The position numbers and the translations under genes are program-made. A stretch of DNA of 64,000 bases, from the NCBI GenBank assembly GCA_003255025.1, contig QANY01008042.1, forward strand, positions 3,212,077 through 3,276,076. Reading direction: 5' to 3'. The notes below the pieces were generated by a model. The model was given only the letters and a program-made list of their open reading frames with translations, did no database searches and had not been told where the DNA came from. Positions 11,316 through 23,281 of the stretch are shown piece by piece (positions within the stretch are counted from its first letter, which is position 1; every line of letters starts with the position of its first letter). Source of the stretch: Datisca glomerata. Taxonomy: Eukaryota > Streptophyta > Magnoliopsida > Cucurbitales > Datiscaceae.

Positions 11316-13434
11316 TTAGTTCTTATTGCATATCACCTGTACTAAGTTCATGTAGTGAATGAACTTAGTAACAGGTGCCACCTTTGTAGCCATGTCTGTA
11401 GGATTATTTGATGTTGAAGCTTTCTCCATCCTCACAGTTCCATTAAAGATCACATCTTTTACAAAATGAAACCTGACATCTATATGCTTTGTCCATTCAT
11501 GGCGAACTGAGTTCTTGGAGAGATGTATTATGCTTTGACTGTCACAGAAGACATTTGGTACACTTATAGGAGTTCTCAACTCTGTAAGCATTCCATTCAC
11601 CCAAATAACTTCTTTAATACAGTCAGTCAGAGTAATATACTCTACTGCAGTAGTTGACAAAACTACAATCGATTGAAGTTGAGACTTCCAGCTAATGCAA
11701 CCTCCACCTAAGGTAAAAATGTAACATGTACTTGACCTTCTCTTATCTAAGTCACCTGCATAGTCTGCATCCACATATCTTTTGATTAGAAGATCATCAC
11801 CTTCTAATCTTTTATATTTCAAACCAACCTCAATAGACCCTTTCAGGTATCTCAGAACCACTTTACTACTTCTCAATGTGCTTTCTATGGGTTTGCCATG
11901 CACCTACTTACCACACTCACTGATTGAGTAATATAAGGTCTTGTGCACACCATAGCATACATTACACTACCCACAACACTTGCATAAGGAACCTTAATCA
12001 TGTGTTTCATCTCATCTCCTTCCTTTGGACACATAGCAACAGAAAGTTTAAAATGAGAAGCCAAGGGAATAACCACTGGTTTAGCATCTGTCATGCCAAA
12101 CCTGTTGGTCACCCTTTCTAGATACCTTTTTTTTAAGATAAGAACAGCACACCAGACCTCTCATTTCTGTAAATATCCATCCCTAGAATTTTTTGTGCCT
12201 TACCAAGGTCTTTCATGTCAAATTCAGATGCAAGAAGCCTCTTCAAATGATCTATCTCCAAAGAATTTGAGCGAGCTAGTAACATGTCATCAACATACAG
12301 TAATAGGTAGACACTATATTTATGAGTTGAATCTTTGAAGTATACACAATTGTCATAAGAGGATGTGTGAAAACCATTTCCAGTCATAAAGGTGTCAAAC
12401 CTCTTATACCACTGCATTGGAGACTGTTTAAGTCCATACAATGATTTCTTGAGTAAACATACATGTTTCTCCTTACATGGTACCTTGAAACCATAAGGTT
12501 GGCTCATATATATGGCCTATTCACGCTTCCCATGAATAAAGACTATTTTGAAATCCATCTACTCAAGTTCTATCCCAAAGGAAGCAACTAGAGACAATAT
12601 TATCCTGATTGAGGTATGTCTCACAGCTGGTGAGAATACCCCATTGTAGTCAGCCATTTACCTATGTGTGAAGCCCTTGGTAACTAATCTAGCCTTATTC
12701 TCGATCTCAGATTTTGTTCTACCTTGTTTCTTCTTATAAATCCATTTACACCCAACCACCTTTTGATTTTCTGGTCACTTTACAAGTATCCAAGTGTTAT
12801 TCTTGTATAGAGAGTCCATCTATACTTCCATTTCTCCTTTCCACCTTGTTGAGCCTTCAACCTTCATAGCTTGTATCATTTATAGATTCAGCTTCACATT
12901 CCTCCATTGTTGTATTCAAAGCACATGCCACCACATCAGCATAACCATACATCTAAGGTGCTCTTGACTGCCTTCTCTACTTATCTCTGGCTAAGAGGCA
13001 GTATTTCAGGTCATTGTGCTATTCAATTTTATGTTCAATTGGTCTTCTATTTCAGTTTGAGCATCGATAGGGACAAATTCTGAGCTAAATGATGGCTCCA
13101 CTTCAAACTGAACTTTCTAGCTTTCTTGACCAATTTCTTAAACTTGAGCTACTGGTTGTAACCTTGGGAGTTCATCCTATTTGAATGTCCCATCTCTACT
13201 GATAATGGTTTTTGACTACCTTTCACCTCTAGACCATAACCTATATCCCTTAGTGCCTTCTGGATACCCTAAGAAGATGCACTTAATTACTTTTAGTTCT
13301 CGATTCCCGCAGCTTGAGTGAGCATAGCCAGTACACCCAAACACCCTAAGGTGTTCATGAGATGCTAGTGTGCCTTTCCACTTCTCTTCAAGAGTCTTGA
13401 GCTCTATGGCAGTAGAAGGGCATATGTTAATCAA
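11316..13434 (-). pseudogene. Copia pol remnant: integrase end, RT, RNase H
   Basis: Read from high to low coordinates. 13434-13216 is the integrase C-terminal region (HLRVFGCTGYAHS, then KCIFLGYPEGTKGYRLW). 12880-12508 is a broken start of RT (KSEIENKARLVTKGF; GIELE and MDFK). 12507-12133 is RT with an intact LLLYVDDMLLA catalytic motif. 12112-11885 is the connection region. 11903-11316 is a well-preserved RNase H (YVDADYAGDLDKRRSSTCY, STTAVEY, PNVFCDSQSI) ending with the histidine-containing WTKHIDVRFHFVKD block. There is one frame break around 12110-12135 and a stop in the N-terminal RT. Preservation is clearly better than in the copia copies at 2.2 and 34.2 kb, so this insertion is probably younger. 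Confidence 0.88.
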
Positions 13435-13462
13435 ATAACAGGCTGTTGCTATAACATTATTG

Positions 13463-13824
13463 TATTACAGTGAGCTTACGAGAATCAGAATTTGCTATCA
13501 GTCCAGAATCTTACTCATTTTAAGCAAACCCGAGCTGCTCCATTCGTTCTTCTCTACACGAGCTCAAATCTCCCTCTGATTCTCTCTCACTCCCTCTCGT
13601 CATCGATCGATAACTTTCCCAATATATTTCTCTATCAATTAGCTAGCCTTAGCCAATCAGGAAACACTCTAACTAACTGTGCTTAGCTGGAAAAACTAAC
13701 TAAAGCAGCTATAGTGGCAAACAAGAGAATTACATGCAAGCCGTGCACATGATGACGAGTTTAATATCGTAACCAATCCTGAACTGCCACGTCAATTTCA
13801 TGTTGTAGAGTCACAAAGCTTACA
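13463..13824 (-). repeat. Truncated 5' LTR of the copia element
   Basis: It matches 10908-11248, with scattered differences and one small indel near 13690-13715. Its inner edge abuts integrase-coding sequence at about 13440 with no PBS, which marks the deletion junction. The open frame at 13492-13686 is LTR sequence, not a gene. Confidence 0.78.
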
Positions 13825-14271
13825 TATTGTTTATTAGATAGTAATTGCACATAAACGATTATCTTATGTCTCATATAAAAAGTCCAATCCGAATTCATTC
13901 ATCTCTCAGACTCATGATTATCTGATGACTCATATTAATTTAATAATGTATATGATAGAAAATACTAAATAAAAAAGTAAAAATTTAGAACAACAAATTT
14001 GTTCCTTTGTCAATATTTCTTCAATTATATGAGTAAAATGATGAATAAATTTAAATAATCAAAGAAAATTAATTTTTTTTCACTACGTCCAAGATCAAGA
14101 CCTAAAAAAAATTGAAAAGCTAATAACCCAAATGTTATAATTAAATAAATATTTTGAAGATCAAATAACCTCCGTAGCCTTTGTTTTCCACGAATTGTCA
14201 TGAACTAATCAGTTAGCTAAAAAAGGTAAAACGTTATAATTATTACACATGAAATTTTGATTTTGATAAAG

Positions 14272-14333
14272 AAAGAATTATTAGTCACCTTAAAAGAATT
14301 ATTAGTCACCTTAAAAGAATTATTAGTCACCTT
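14272..14333. repeat. 21-bp tandem triplication
   Basis: Three nearly perfect copies of AAAGAATTATTAGTCACCTT plus one A, at an exact 21-bp spacing. Such perfect copies imply a recent slippage event. Confidence 0.92.
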
Positions 14334-15494
14334 CAATTTTGAAAAGATTATAATTACTTCAATAGGTCAAAAACATCTATAAATGTATCTCTCCTATCTC
14401 ATTTCAAATATACATATAAAGAAAAAATATCAGGAAAAAGACAAGTTTCGGGGTGGAGTTGCAAAAATAACTGAAAAATTTTTTATTTGCAAAGTTGGCT
14501 GAAATATGACAGTAGTAAAGAAAATATTTACCAAAACTACGGTAAATATATTATTTACCATAATTTGGCCATTTTGCAATAAAAATACTTTTATAGACAT
14601 TTTTGCAACTTGAGCTGAGGAAAGAGGTCATTTTTACAGTTCTCCCTAAAAATAAAACAAAAATATCCTCAGCTTATTCTACCTATGAACCGAATTGGTA
14701 TAGGAGCAAACTTGGTTCTTAAGCTATGCTTCAAAATCTTCTCTTACGGATGACTTCTCTGATAATCTAAAAAATTCTCGATCTAAGTTTTGTATGAATA
14801 GGATGACACTAATTTGGCAAAAACCTAAATATTTTCTGGGCAAAAAGGTAAATTACTCATGATCAATAGGATAAAAAATTTGTTTGTCAAGAAGAGAGAA
14901 TAATGGGGCAGAGATTACCTATATTTTTCTCTTTTGCAAAACATTTCCCGGAGCTCCCAATAAATATAACTTTTTGGTATCTTTTTTTTTATTATGATTT
15001 AATTTCTTAAATTAATCCATCAAGAAATCTATCATATCCCTTTAGAAATTTAGAATATAAATGATAAAATCTTAAATATGATTAAGTTATTAATTAGTGT
15101 AATTATGAAGTTCATTTTCTATAACGCAATATCAAAAGCCACATTTTCAAAGGATACACATGAAAGGGAAATGCAACATATAGCATTTATTATAATAAAC
15201 ACGTCAACTTACGGATGTAATAATAAAATATATTTATCTACCACAAGAATCTTGAGTTATTTAAAATTTAGAATTTTTATTTTGTCAAAGGAAAATTAAA
15301 AGAGCTGGTTAAAAACATAATGTGGGTGTCTAGACACATCATATCAGTACAAACATGACATATTCTGAGTTAAGTATGAGTACATGATAAATTTTCAGGT
15401 GTCTATACCCAATTATATATATAAGATTAGTATGAACAACCCAGTCGACTGTGACCGGCAGGCCACATCGCATCAACTATAAGAGCTGGGCTTT

Positions 15495-15712
15495 GAAAAT
15501 TTTCTAGAGCTTTACACAAAAATAGCTACATTATAGAAAATTAATACAAAAATATACAGTGAGTTTCATAACACAACAAATATATCTATATTTTATGGCT
15601 CCACCAACTAGAATCATTTTCTTCCTATTGTACCCTTCTAAATATTTAATGATTATTTAAAAAAATTAAAACTTTATAAACCCACCAATCTCTCTATTTT
15701 CATCTCTAATTT
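15495..15712. repeat. Dispersed repeat, copy 1
   Basis: This block shares a colinear run of words with 57160-57365: a TTTA..CA(C/T)AAA(A)TAGCTA start, a TATATTTTATGG-type middle and TATAAACCCACCAATCT at the end. The two copies are 41 kb apart. No coding content; probably a non-autonomous transposon fragment. Confidence 0.7.
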
Positions 15713-15997
15713 CAATTTTTTTAGAAAAGAAAAAATGAAATGGAATATTCTCACGCCCCTTGCTCATTTATTTGCACTATCTCATCAGTAAATAAATATA
15801 TATATAAAGTTTACTTTTAGTTAATAAGTTCTTTACTTACTGTTATCAACATTTAAATGTATCATATTTTCTATCATTCTCCTATCTTTATTGGACGTTG
15901 GCTAAATGATAGATATCATATTTCGTTTTACAGTCAATCATCTTTATAGATTAGCATAAAAAATAAATTGGAACGACCCCCCGCTAAGTAATATATT

Positions 15998-16087
15998 GTT
16001 AACAAAAACGTAAATAGTATATTTATCTATTTCAAATTGTGAAAAATAACTTATAAATAGATAAATATATCATTTACGTTTTTGTTA
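15998..16087. repeat. Short inverted repeat (hairpin), MITE-like
   Basis: The left arm (15998-16032) begins GTTAACAAAAACGTAAA and the right arm (16055-16087) is its reverse complement with a few mismatches, ending TTACGTTTTTGTTAC. The loop is about 22 bp. This could be the collapsed core of a MITE. Confidence 0.78.
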
Positions 16088-16654
16088 CCAAATTGCGTAG
16101 CTTTTTCCTCATCTACCCGTATTAATGACAACACAAAGGCTATTTCTTCAAATATTACTTCCTTCGGATGGCTTCCATCAATCTGTATTTAATCTAACAA
16201 AATTGATCTAAACTAGAATGGAGGAATAAAATGAGAAAAGGAGAAATAAAAGTAATATCAGACACTATACCGACACATAAGCGTAGGTGTATGTCATGCA
16301 ACAAATAGTCTAACCAACACCTTCTTCATTATGTTGAAGTATGTAGATAATTTGACTAATGCTTATGCAATACCCATCATTCAGCATCATCTAGTTCCAT
16401 CATACTAACATTGTGAAAATAATCTTTAACGCACCGTTTCAGGTCTAGTAGAATATTTGGTTAGAGAAAAGAAACCTGTCTAAAGGCCCTCCATACGCTA
16501 CTAAGTTTATTTATATAAGAAACTTAACTTTCATTCATATATGAAAATATACAAAAGAGGTCAAAAAACCCTCGAGCCTATGCAATCTACACTCTTCTTA
16601 CCCTCACTAAACTATTAACAGTCCTTTCCTGAATGCAATTATTAAAGAAAAAAG

Positions 16655-18440
16655 TCTCACAGTATAATGGATGTCACGTTCAAAGGCAACAACAATTTTG
16701 GCAGCTTTATAATATTGATCGTTGTGTCTTTCTACAGGATCTTATATAATGAGAGGAGTTCTCGATTCATCAATAAGGATCGAATCAACTTCATCAATCA
16801 CACAGTAATTGAAACCCTTCAAGACAAGTTCTTCAACACTCTATACATGCTAGAGACAACATTCAATTACCATACAAATGGCACTTTGCTAGATCTTAAC
16901 AAAATTTAAAAACCAATTACTGAACAAAAAAGCAGATAAATCAAGATTTACTTTCCGTGGCTAGATTGTCTCTCAAGTAATCAAAACCAAGCTCGTTATT
17001 AGTGACATATGTGATGTCACACAAATAATTTTCCCTTCTCTACTCACTTGTCATATTCTCTGCCAACAAAAAATTCCTCTTGTTACATGATGAAGGTACC
17101 CTATTTTGCGCACTGAAACATTTATAGGATGCTGAATAGATAACTTGGATGAACTCTGAAAATATACCTTAGAAGTATATCAATAAATGGAAAATCCATT
17201 ACAAAATATAAGTTCATAAACATAAAAGAGAAGTTATATTAAGAAGGATTAATTCATCAAGTGCACTATATATTAGTTGTCAACATCAAGACAACAAGAC
17301 GAGACATCCGCCTTTGTTTAATTATTATAACCAAATAATATGTCATTTCGCAAGGATTAGTTGCTGCAGGGATTCACAAAAAATTATACACAATAATATT
17401 TAAAACATTATGAATAAGGTGAATATTATTATATGAACAAGTATCTTCAGGTAGACAAAGTAAAAAATAAGTCCAAGGAAGTTAGAAAATTAGAACTTCA
17501 AGACTCAGACATTACAAAAAATTTCAACCTCACAATTGAGTGATAACCAATACTTTTTACTTATTAAAAAGGACAAAAAGTAATAATTGAAAAGTCAAAC
17601 ACTGTACATAATATGAAGTAAAATAGAGGAATAAGACATACGTTGAATAAGGCCAACCTTCAATCCAAGGAAGAGGTAACTTGACCAACCCATTCACAGG
17701 CCCTTCGGGCTAGATAAATCATGGACAGTAACAACATGAACCCCTTTTCCAATCAAGGCATTCAAATAAGATGGCAAAAGTAACAAAAGTCTTCCATTAT
17801 CCAGTCCTCATTTCAGTTATTTTTCCCTTATGAAGCACCATGCCACCTAGGTGACGAAATATGAAACATAAAAGCTATGCTTAAATCTTGAAAATTAGTA
17901 TGGAAAAGAGAAAAAATAAAAGGTATGAGGAGGAAAGAAAAGGAAATTGATAAAGTAATGCAAATTCATCCTCTCTTATTTTCTCTACATATTTTAATGA
18001 AACTAAACAATATAGAATTCATATCTTTAAAGTTATTTATCTCTTATATTCTGGTAAAAGCTTATTAATTTTAGATGTATAACATACCACTCCACCCCCA
18101 TCCCACCCTCAAGCGAAAAGAAAATCAAGAGATGTAGAAATTATAAACCCGATACTTATGGGGGTATATGAACTTGAGAAATACGTGAGAGCACCATAGA
18201 TGCTCATATGTTTGGGAGTATGTACTAAATTCTTTGCTCTTTTTATCAGCTTCAATGAATTAAATGATTAACTAGAAATGTTTAGCTCTGCAACTCGTCA
18301 TAATACAACAAAAGAGATCGAATGGAGTACACAGTTAATAATATAGATACTAATCAGTTGAACATCGAAGGGTCAATGCCTAAAACTGGTTTTGAAGCCT
18401 CTCTCACAACCGCAAATGCTTCCTGCAACTTATCTATTCA
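16655..18440 (-). pseudogene. Chloroplast SecA (SECA1-type) pseudogene exons
   Basis: SecA is the ATPase motor that drives proteins into the thylakoid. Four exon-like blocks on the minus strand follow SecA order. 18440-18349 has EAFAVVREASKPVLGIDP. 17860-17640 has IGGMVLHKGKITEMRTG, followed by a stop where the Walker A GEGKT should be, then segments matching the HVVTV and lower regions. 17090-16985 has NMTSE and pieces of the [19 protein letters not shown] region after frameshifts. 16848-16655 has [19 protein letters not shown], with the DEVD Walker B motif intact, then SRTPLII, a stop, and FERDIHYTV. The [18 protein letters not shown] wording fits SECA1 rather than SECA2. Spaces between blocks look like introns, so this is a DNA-level copy, not a processed pseudogene. 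The rest of SecA is absent. Confidence 0.88.
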
Positions 18441-18445
18441 GTGTG

Positions 18446-18705
18446 ATTAAGAGGATGGGGCATTTTGCTTCTACACCAGATACATAGCTTCGTCCTGGAA
18501 AAAACCCCTCAAATCCACCATCTTTGAAAGCAGTCTTTGCAGTTTCTAAAAGATCTAAATGACCAACTAAGAACTATAGAATAGCTTGTGGCTACACTCT
18601 CACGCCCGAAACCAATGGATTTTCTGCATTGGTCTTTATAAGAATTTTTCTCAAATCTCGATCAAGTGCTTCAACAAGTTCACTCTCTGTCTGTCATCAC
18701 AAAAG
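18446..18705 (-). pseudogene. Unidentified coding-like fragment fused upstream of SecA exons
   Basis: One minus-strand frame reads through about 85 codons with only two stops: LVEALDRDLRKILIKTNAEN, then LDLLETAKTAFKDGG and GFFPGRSYVSGVEAKC. Its composition is protein-like and unlike the flanking AT-rich DNA. It does not fit the SecA1 sequence expected before EAFAVVREAS, so it seems to come from another gene. I do not recognise the source and assign no function. Confidence 0.5.
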
Positions 18706-18999
18706 CACAAATATTCTTAAGAAAAAAGCTTGGTACAACACAATGCCACATAGGTAGAAGGTTAATAAAATTTACATCCAATCCAACTATTTATGCGTTA
18801 AAAAGAAAGAAAGTCATTTTACTAAAAACAATCACAAGGACGACTATCATAGCAAACCAAAGATAAAAGACGTCACATTCAAACCATCAATGATTTTTAT
18901 TTCTTATAACAGAAAATTCATGTTCAAATTCACAATGAGAAATAGGAGAACAATTTAAAGGGAACAAAACTCTAGACAATAGGATAGCTCCAACATGAT

Positions 19000-19246
19000 C
19001 TCAAAATTAACGTCGTGATAGATTTCTGCCAACGATCCACGCTAGGGTTACGGTACAAGAACTCATGTTCATCGTTAGAGCGCAAAGTGACGAAAGCCAA
19101 GGAATAGCATCTTGGTCGAAGCTCAGCCCATTGCCAAAGACATTGTTTTCCTTTAAGATCCCAGTGAGTTTGTCCTCTCTTACGGCTGTTCGAGAGAGAT
19201 CGAGAGCGAGAGAGATTGAGAGAGCGAGAGAGAGAGATTGAGAGTG

Positions 19247-19301
<55 letters not shown>

Positions 19302-19606
19302 CTTTTTTTGTTCAAGTTCGGGAAAGGGAAAAAGAAGTGTAAGAGATGAAATTAGGGTGGTTTAAATAAGATGTCATTTTCACAAATAAAATGAATTTTG
19401 GCTAATAAGCGAGTTTTTTATACTATAAAACGATGACAATTTATTTTCACATTGTCATCGTAGGTAAGACATTTATGACAATTAATAAAAAAAGTATCAT
19501 ATTATCAAAATTACCTCACCCAACACATTTTTCCTTTCATAGGTTTTACAAAACTGTCATTGTACTAAATATGTGGCTGTCATTGTATCCCATTTTTGTA
19601 GTAGTG
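19000..19606 (-). mobile_element. CACTA-type transposon right end with GA tract
   Basis: The right terminus reads TTTTTGTAGTAGTG (ending 19606), the inverted complement of CACTACTACAAAAA, a classic CACTA end. Subterminal CTGTCATTGTA words repeat just inside. A (GA)n tract ends about 309 bp from the terminus, the same architecture as the right end at 48101, where the distance is about 303 bp. No matching left CACTA end was found down to 13.8 kb, so the element is incomplete or its left end has decayed. The SecA exons lie directly inboard, on the strand that would be downstream of this end. Confidence 0.7.
19189..19297. repeat. (GA)n microsatellite
   Basis: A long GA-rich tract, near-perfect from about 19250 to 19297. 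Its translation gives the poly(Ser-Leu) part of a minus-strand open frame that is not a credible protein. Confidence 0.95.
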
Positions 19607-20207
19607 AACCAAGAGCATGAAAGAATTATTAACGATTTCTGCAGTTTATTGTATATTAGACATTTTGAAGTAAGTTGAACACGTTTGAGTAGAACTTAAA
19701 AAAATAACATAAAAACATAGGTAAAAAAATATAACTGATGAGAAGTTACTCTTGATGGTTACAAAATAAATGAAATGACAAAATAGTGAGTCTATAACTA
19801 ACTTAAAAAATAATTGTACCAAATAAACAAATTTTGAAAGTTATTTTAAAAAATAGTAGTTTTTTTAGTTTAGGTAAATATATAAGCTTTTTTGCCACAT
19901 CACCAACCATTGTTAGACGAAAATATGATGAGATGATTTTACCCATATTTTTACTGATTGTATGATCTAATTTTGCTTTTTTTTAACTCATTAAACCCTT
20001 GTACGATCTGATTTTTCTTTTTTTAACTAATTAAACCCTAGTAATTAATGGTTTAAACTTTGAATTTGATTTTCTTGATTTTTAATTAAATAAGTGGTGT
20101 AACTAATGATTGAATATCTTTCCTTAATATCAGTAAAGATTTGTTAAGGCGATATTCTATTTTGGTGATTTTTGGTTGAACGGTTATGGTATTTAAAATT
20201 TCAATTT

Positions 20208-20295
20208 TGTATAACATCTATATACCTCTGATATTAATTACCTCATTAAATCAAACATATTTCAAATCGGTATAACATCTATATACCTCTGATAT
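20208..20295. repeat. Direct repeat of a 27-bp word
   Basis: GTATAACATCTATATACCTC followed by TGATATT occurs twice, about 62 bp apart, directly upstream of the (AT)n tract. Confidence 0.9.
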
Positions 20296-20302
20296 TTACA
20301 AA

Positions 20303-20303
<1 letters not shown>

Positions 20304-20337
<34 letters not shown>

Positions 20338-20352
20338 NTATATATATATATA
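20304..20352. repeat. (AT)n microsatellite with an undetermined base
   Basis: Near-perfect AT dinucleotides. The single N in the window is at 20338, so the true repeat length is unknown. Confidence 0.95.
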
Positions 20353-22149
20353 TCTCTCTGATATACTCAAATCTATCAATAAATTTAGATTATGATCATT
20401 TTTGTCTAAAATTATTTACAGATTAGTAAACTTGTTATTTACCTAAAATTATTGAAAAACTGTTATTTCTTAAAACAACCCCTTAAACTTGTCTATTCTG
20501 TAAAAATCCTCTAACTTAAACTTTCTAAACTTAAAAATGGCTATTTTTGCATATACACATACAAATGGTCATTCTTATATATAAGTTAATAAAAATGAAT
20601 ATCTATACAATTTTCGTAAAAAAGACTTATGAAGTATATTATATTTCTTCCAATCCTGAATCACAAAATTCTACTTAGTAATGTTCAAAAACACTTTCAT
20701 GATTAAAACCCTTAAATTCCATCTATATGAAAATGACGTTGGCACAAAAAATCGTCTAACCAAACTTCAAAGGAAGAATCTTAAATCACATGGACATGAT
20801 AATGAAATGGCTAAGCCTTAAACATTACAACTAGAACACCTACAATTGGCATTCATTTAGATTATGACAGAGCTTTTCCCCAATAATCTTATTTTAAAAA
20901 ATGAAAGAATTTTTTGCGGGAGATCACATACGTGAAACATCACATTCGTTTATTTATATGGATCCTGACTTCATCATCGTGACAATTGTAACACTCTTCT
21001 TAAGAATAACAACGCTTAAGCGATTGTTAGAACATGTTTTTTATTGTGTAGGTGTGAGAACACCACTGGCTTCAACATTAAATCAAAAGGCTAAGTGGGT
21101 CCTCGTGAGCATTCATTAGTCTCCTTTAGTTGGATTGAAAGCATCAAATGCTGGAGAGATATGTGTATTGGTTATATATGTACGAGTTGCCAAAAGGGAA
21201 ACATTATCTTAAGTGAGTTGTTAATGTGTTTTGCTAAAAGTAGACACTGAATTATTAACTTAAGGTAATATATAGTTAGTTTTTTTATTATACATATCAT
21301 TCTTATCATTAGTCAATAGTTTTTCATTAATTAGTTAAACTTTTAGAATTAGTGATAATTTTCTTAAGGATTTAGTCATAACATATATTGAGGAAACTAA
21401 TTAATAAGCAAGATGCCTGAAAATCCGGGTGATTATATAAATTGTTGTGTTATGTTACTATTTGTCCACATATGACATCAAAATATTAGATTAAATTGAT
21501 GATTAGATTAATCATAGGGTTCAAGGATCAGAGGTCATCAATTAGTGATTTGACACTAAAAAAAGTCCAAATTACCATCAGATTAAAAGTACAAATAATT
21601 ACTCAAAGAAAAATAAGTGATAAAAGAAAATGAAAATAGTTTACAAGTGGTCCAGAGAAATTAGTTAATAAGAACCATCAAAATCCACCAAGTCTTCCTA
21701 TATTTTCATAGGGATTATGTAGTACATCTGTACATGAAAAGGAAAATTCATAGACTTTTCCCTGCCTCATATGAATATGCGTGATCAACATGTGTAGAGT
21801 GATATTGAGTATTCTAGACTCTTAATCTAATTTGTGAGCTGATATTTTACCATACACTTAAGTTTATTATCAATCAATTTCATAATTGGTGTATTTAACA
21901 AAAAAATTCACAACTGATGTGAGATCAACTTGATAATATCTCTTATCACACATTGAGTCATGAGTCAAATAAACCCATCGGCATGTTTTATCTTGATTGG
22001 ACTAAAACTGATTGGCTAACTAAATTCTGATATCAGGATTGGCCACTAGTTATCCTTCTCAGGGCAAGTGTATAGGTAAAGGAAGGGAGGCAATTGCCCA
22101 TTTCATGTTATAGTTTTTTATTTAGGAAAAGTACTTGTACGTCATCTGA

Positions 22150-22345
22150 TGTTTACTTAAAAAATATAAACACCTCATGTAATTTAAGAAATGACAAATA
22201 AATCCAGTATGTTACAAATATTTTAGTTTTCAAATGAAATACTTTTTTTTGAGATTTTTAATCTCCAAAATAAAATGTCAAGGATGTCCATGTCTTTTCT
22301 TAAACTATAGATGGTGTTCGTGTTTGTTAGGTGGGGTGATATAAA
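22150..22345. mobile_element. Short MITE related to the element at 27.5 kb
   Basis: The left part (AACACCTCATGTAATTTAAG) and the reverse complement of the right part (GAACACCATCTATAGTTTAA) are imperfect inverted copies. The same terminal words appear at 27551-27597 and 28403-28449. Non-coding, about 190 bp. Confidence 0.5.
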
Positions 22346-23281
22346 TTTCATATGTAGAATAATGTATACAAATGATATAAATTTCAACAAATAATTTACT
22401 ATTTACTCCATTTTAATTTATAAAATAATAATATTGTATGCTATTGCCCCTCAAATTTATAAAATTATCAAAATTTCATATGGTTTTCCCAACAAAGTGA
22501 AAAATAACTAAATTGTATACTTTTATCTCACTCAAAATTTTTAAATAATCATTAAATTATATGAAATAAATATTATCTCTCAATATAATCTAACAAATTG
22601 ATAAATAATCATTATTTATATTATTCAAATAATAATTCTATATAATAAAATTATAGCAATACTATTAACAAACTAATGTATTTATTATTACTATTACTTT
22701 ACTTTAGATTTTGATTTAAAATCATTTTAAAAAATAATGTATTCATTTTAAATTATTACTAAATTTAATTTTACGTATATCTTAACTTATTAGAAAATTG
22801 AACTAATGAGAACTCGAATTTCATGTCTATGGACCACCCATATTACAATTAAATTACCTGTCACAAAAGTTTTACAAAATAACTATTCATGTTGTCCTTC
22901 AATCTAGCTTGTTGACATGGATATATCAATGCATTCATAATTGTACTCAATTTCTCATATTGATGTTTCATTTTTCTTTTTTTTGTTGAAATTATATTTA
23001 TAATTTGTTTGGTGGAATGAAAATGATATCTAACAAGTCCAATTACTTAATTACTTAATCTGCGTGTAGAGTGTGACTTGATAGTTTTATTTAAAAAAAA
23101 ATCATTTCACACTACTTGTAATTTATTTAAATGACACGAATACTAATTTAATTTGAAAAAAAAGATAAATAAGTCAATTTTGTTTATAAAGTGTTAGTTT
23201 TAAGTGAAAAGATAATCAAAATATCCTTGACCTAATCCAAGTTAATTTAAGAAAAAATACCTCAAACACAATATGTAGTTT

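Larger units (their letters stand above)
10713..13824 (-). mobile_element. Ty1/copia element with large 5' internal deletion
   Basis: Two related direct repeats flank a minus-strand pol remnant. The 3' LTR is 10713-11248 and the 5' LTR remnant is about 13463-13824. Both begin, on the minus strand, TGT(A/G)AG and share more than 300 bp. The 5' LTR loses similarity where it meets the integrase fragment, so its 3' part, the PBS, gag, protease and the start of integrase are missing. Flanking pentamers TATTA (10708-10712) and TATTG (13825-13829) are a plausible decayed target duplication. Confidence 0.82.
13830..16640. other. AT-rich intergenic sequence, no gene seen
   Basis: No plausible coding region on either strand. 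It holds a 21-bp triplication (14272-14333), a dispersed repeat copy (15495-15712) and a hairpin element (15998-16087), each listed separately. Confidence 0.6.
19607..22145. other. AT-rich intergenic sequence, no gene seen
   Basis: No supported gene on either strand. Contains a direct repeat (20208-20295) and an (AT)n run (20304-20352), listed separately. The 72-codon open frame at 20901-21119 has no recognisable motif and no supporting signals. Confidence 0.6.

Noticed and set aside
14080..14095. CACTACGTCC as the missing left end of the CACTA element ending at 19606
   Set aside because: Only the first six bases match, there are no subterminal repeats next to it and no AAC before it.
19007..19315. 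Minus-strand 102-codon open frame with poly(Ser-Leu)
   Set aside because: It is produced by translating a (GA)n tract and the adjoining CACTA leader; no domain.
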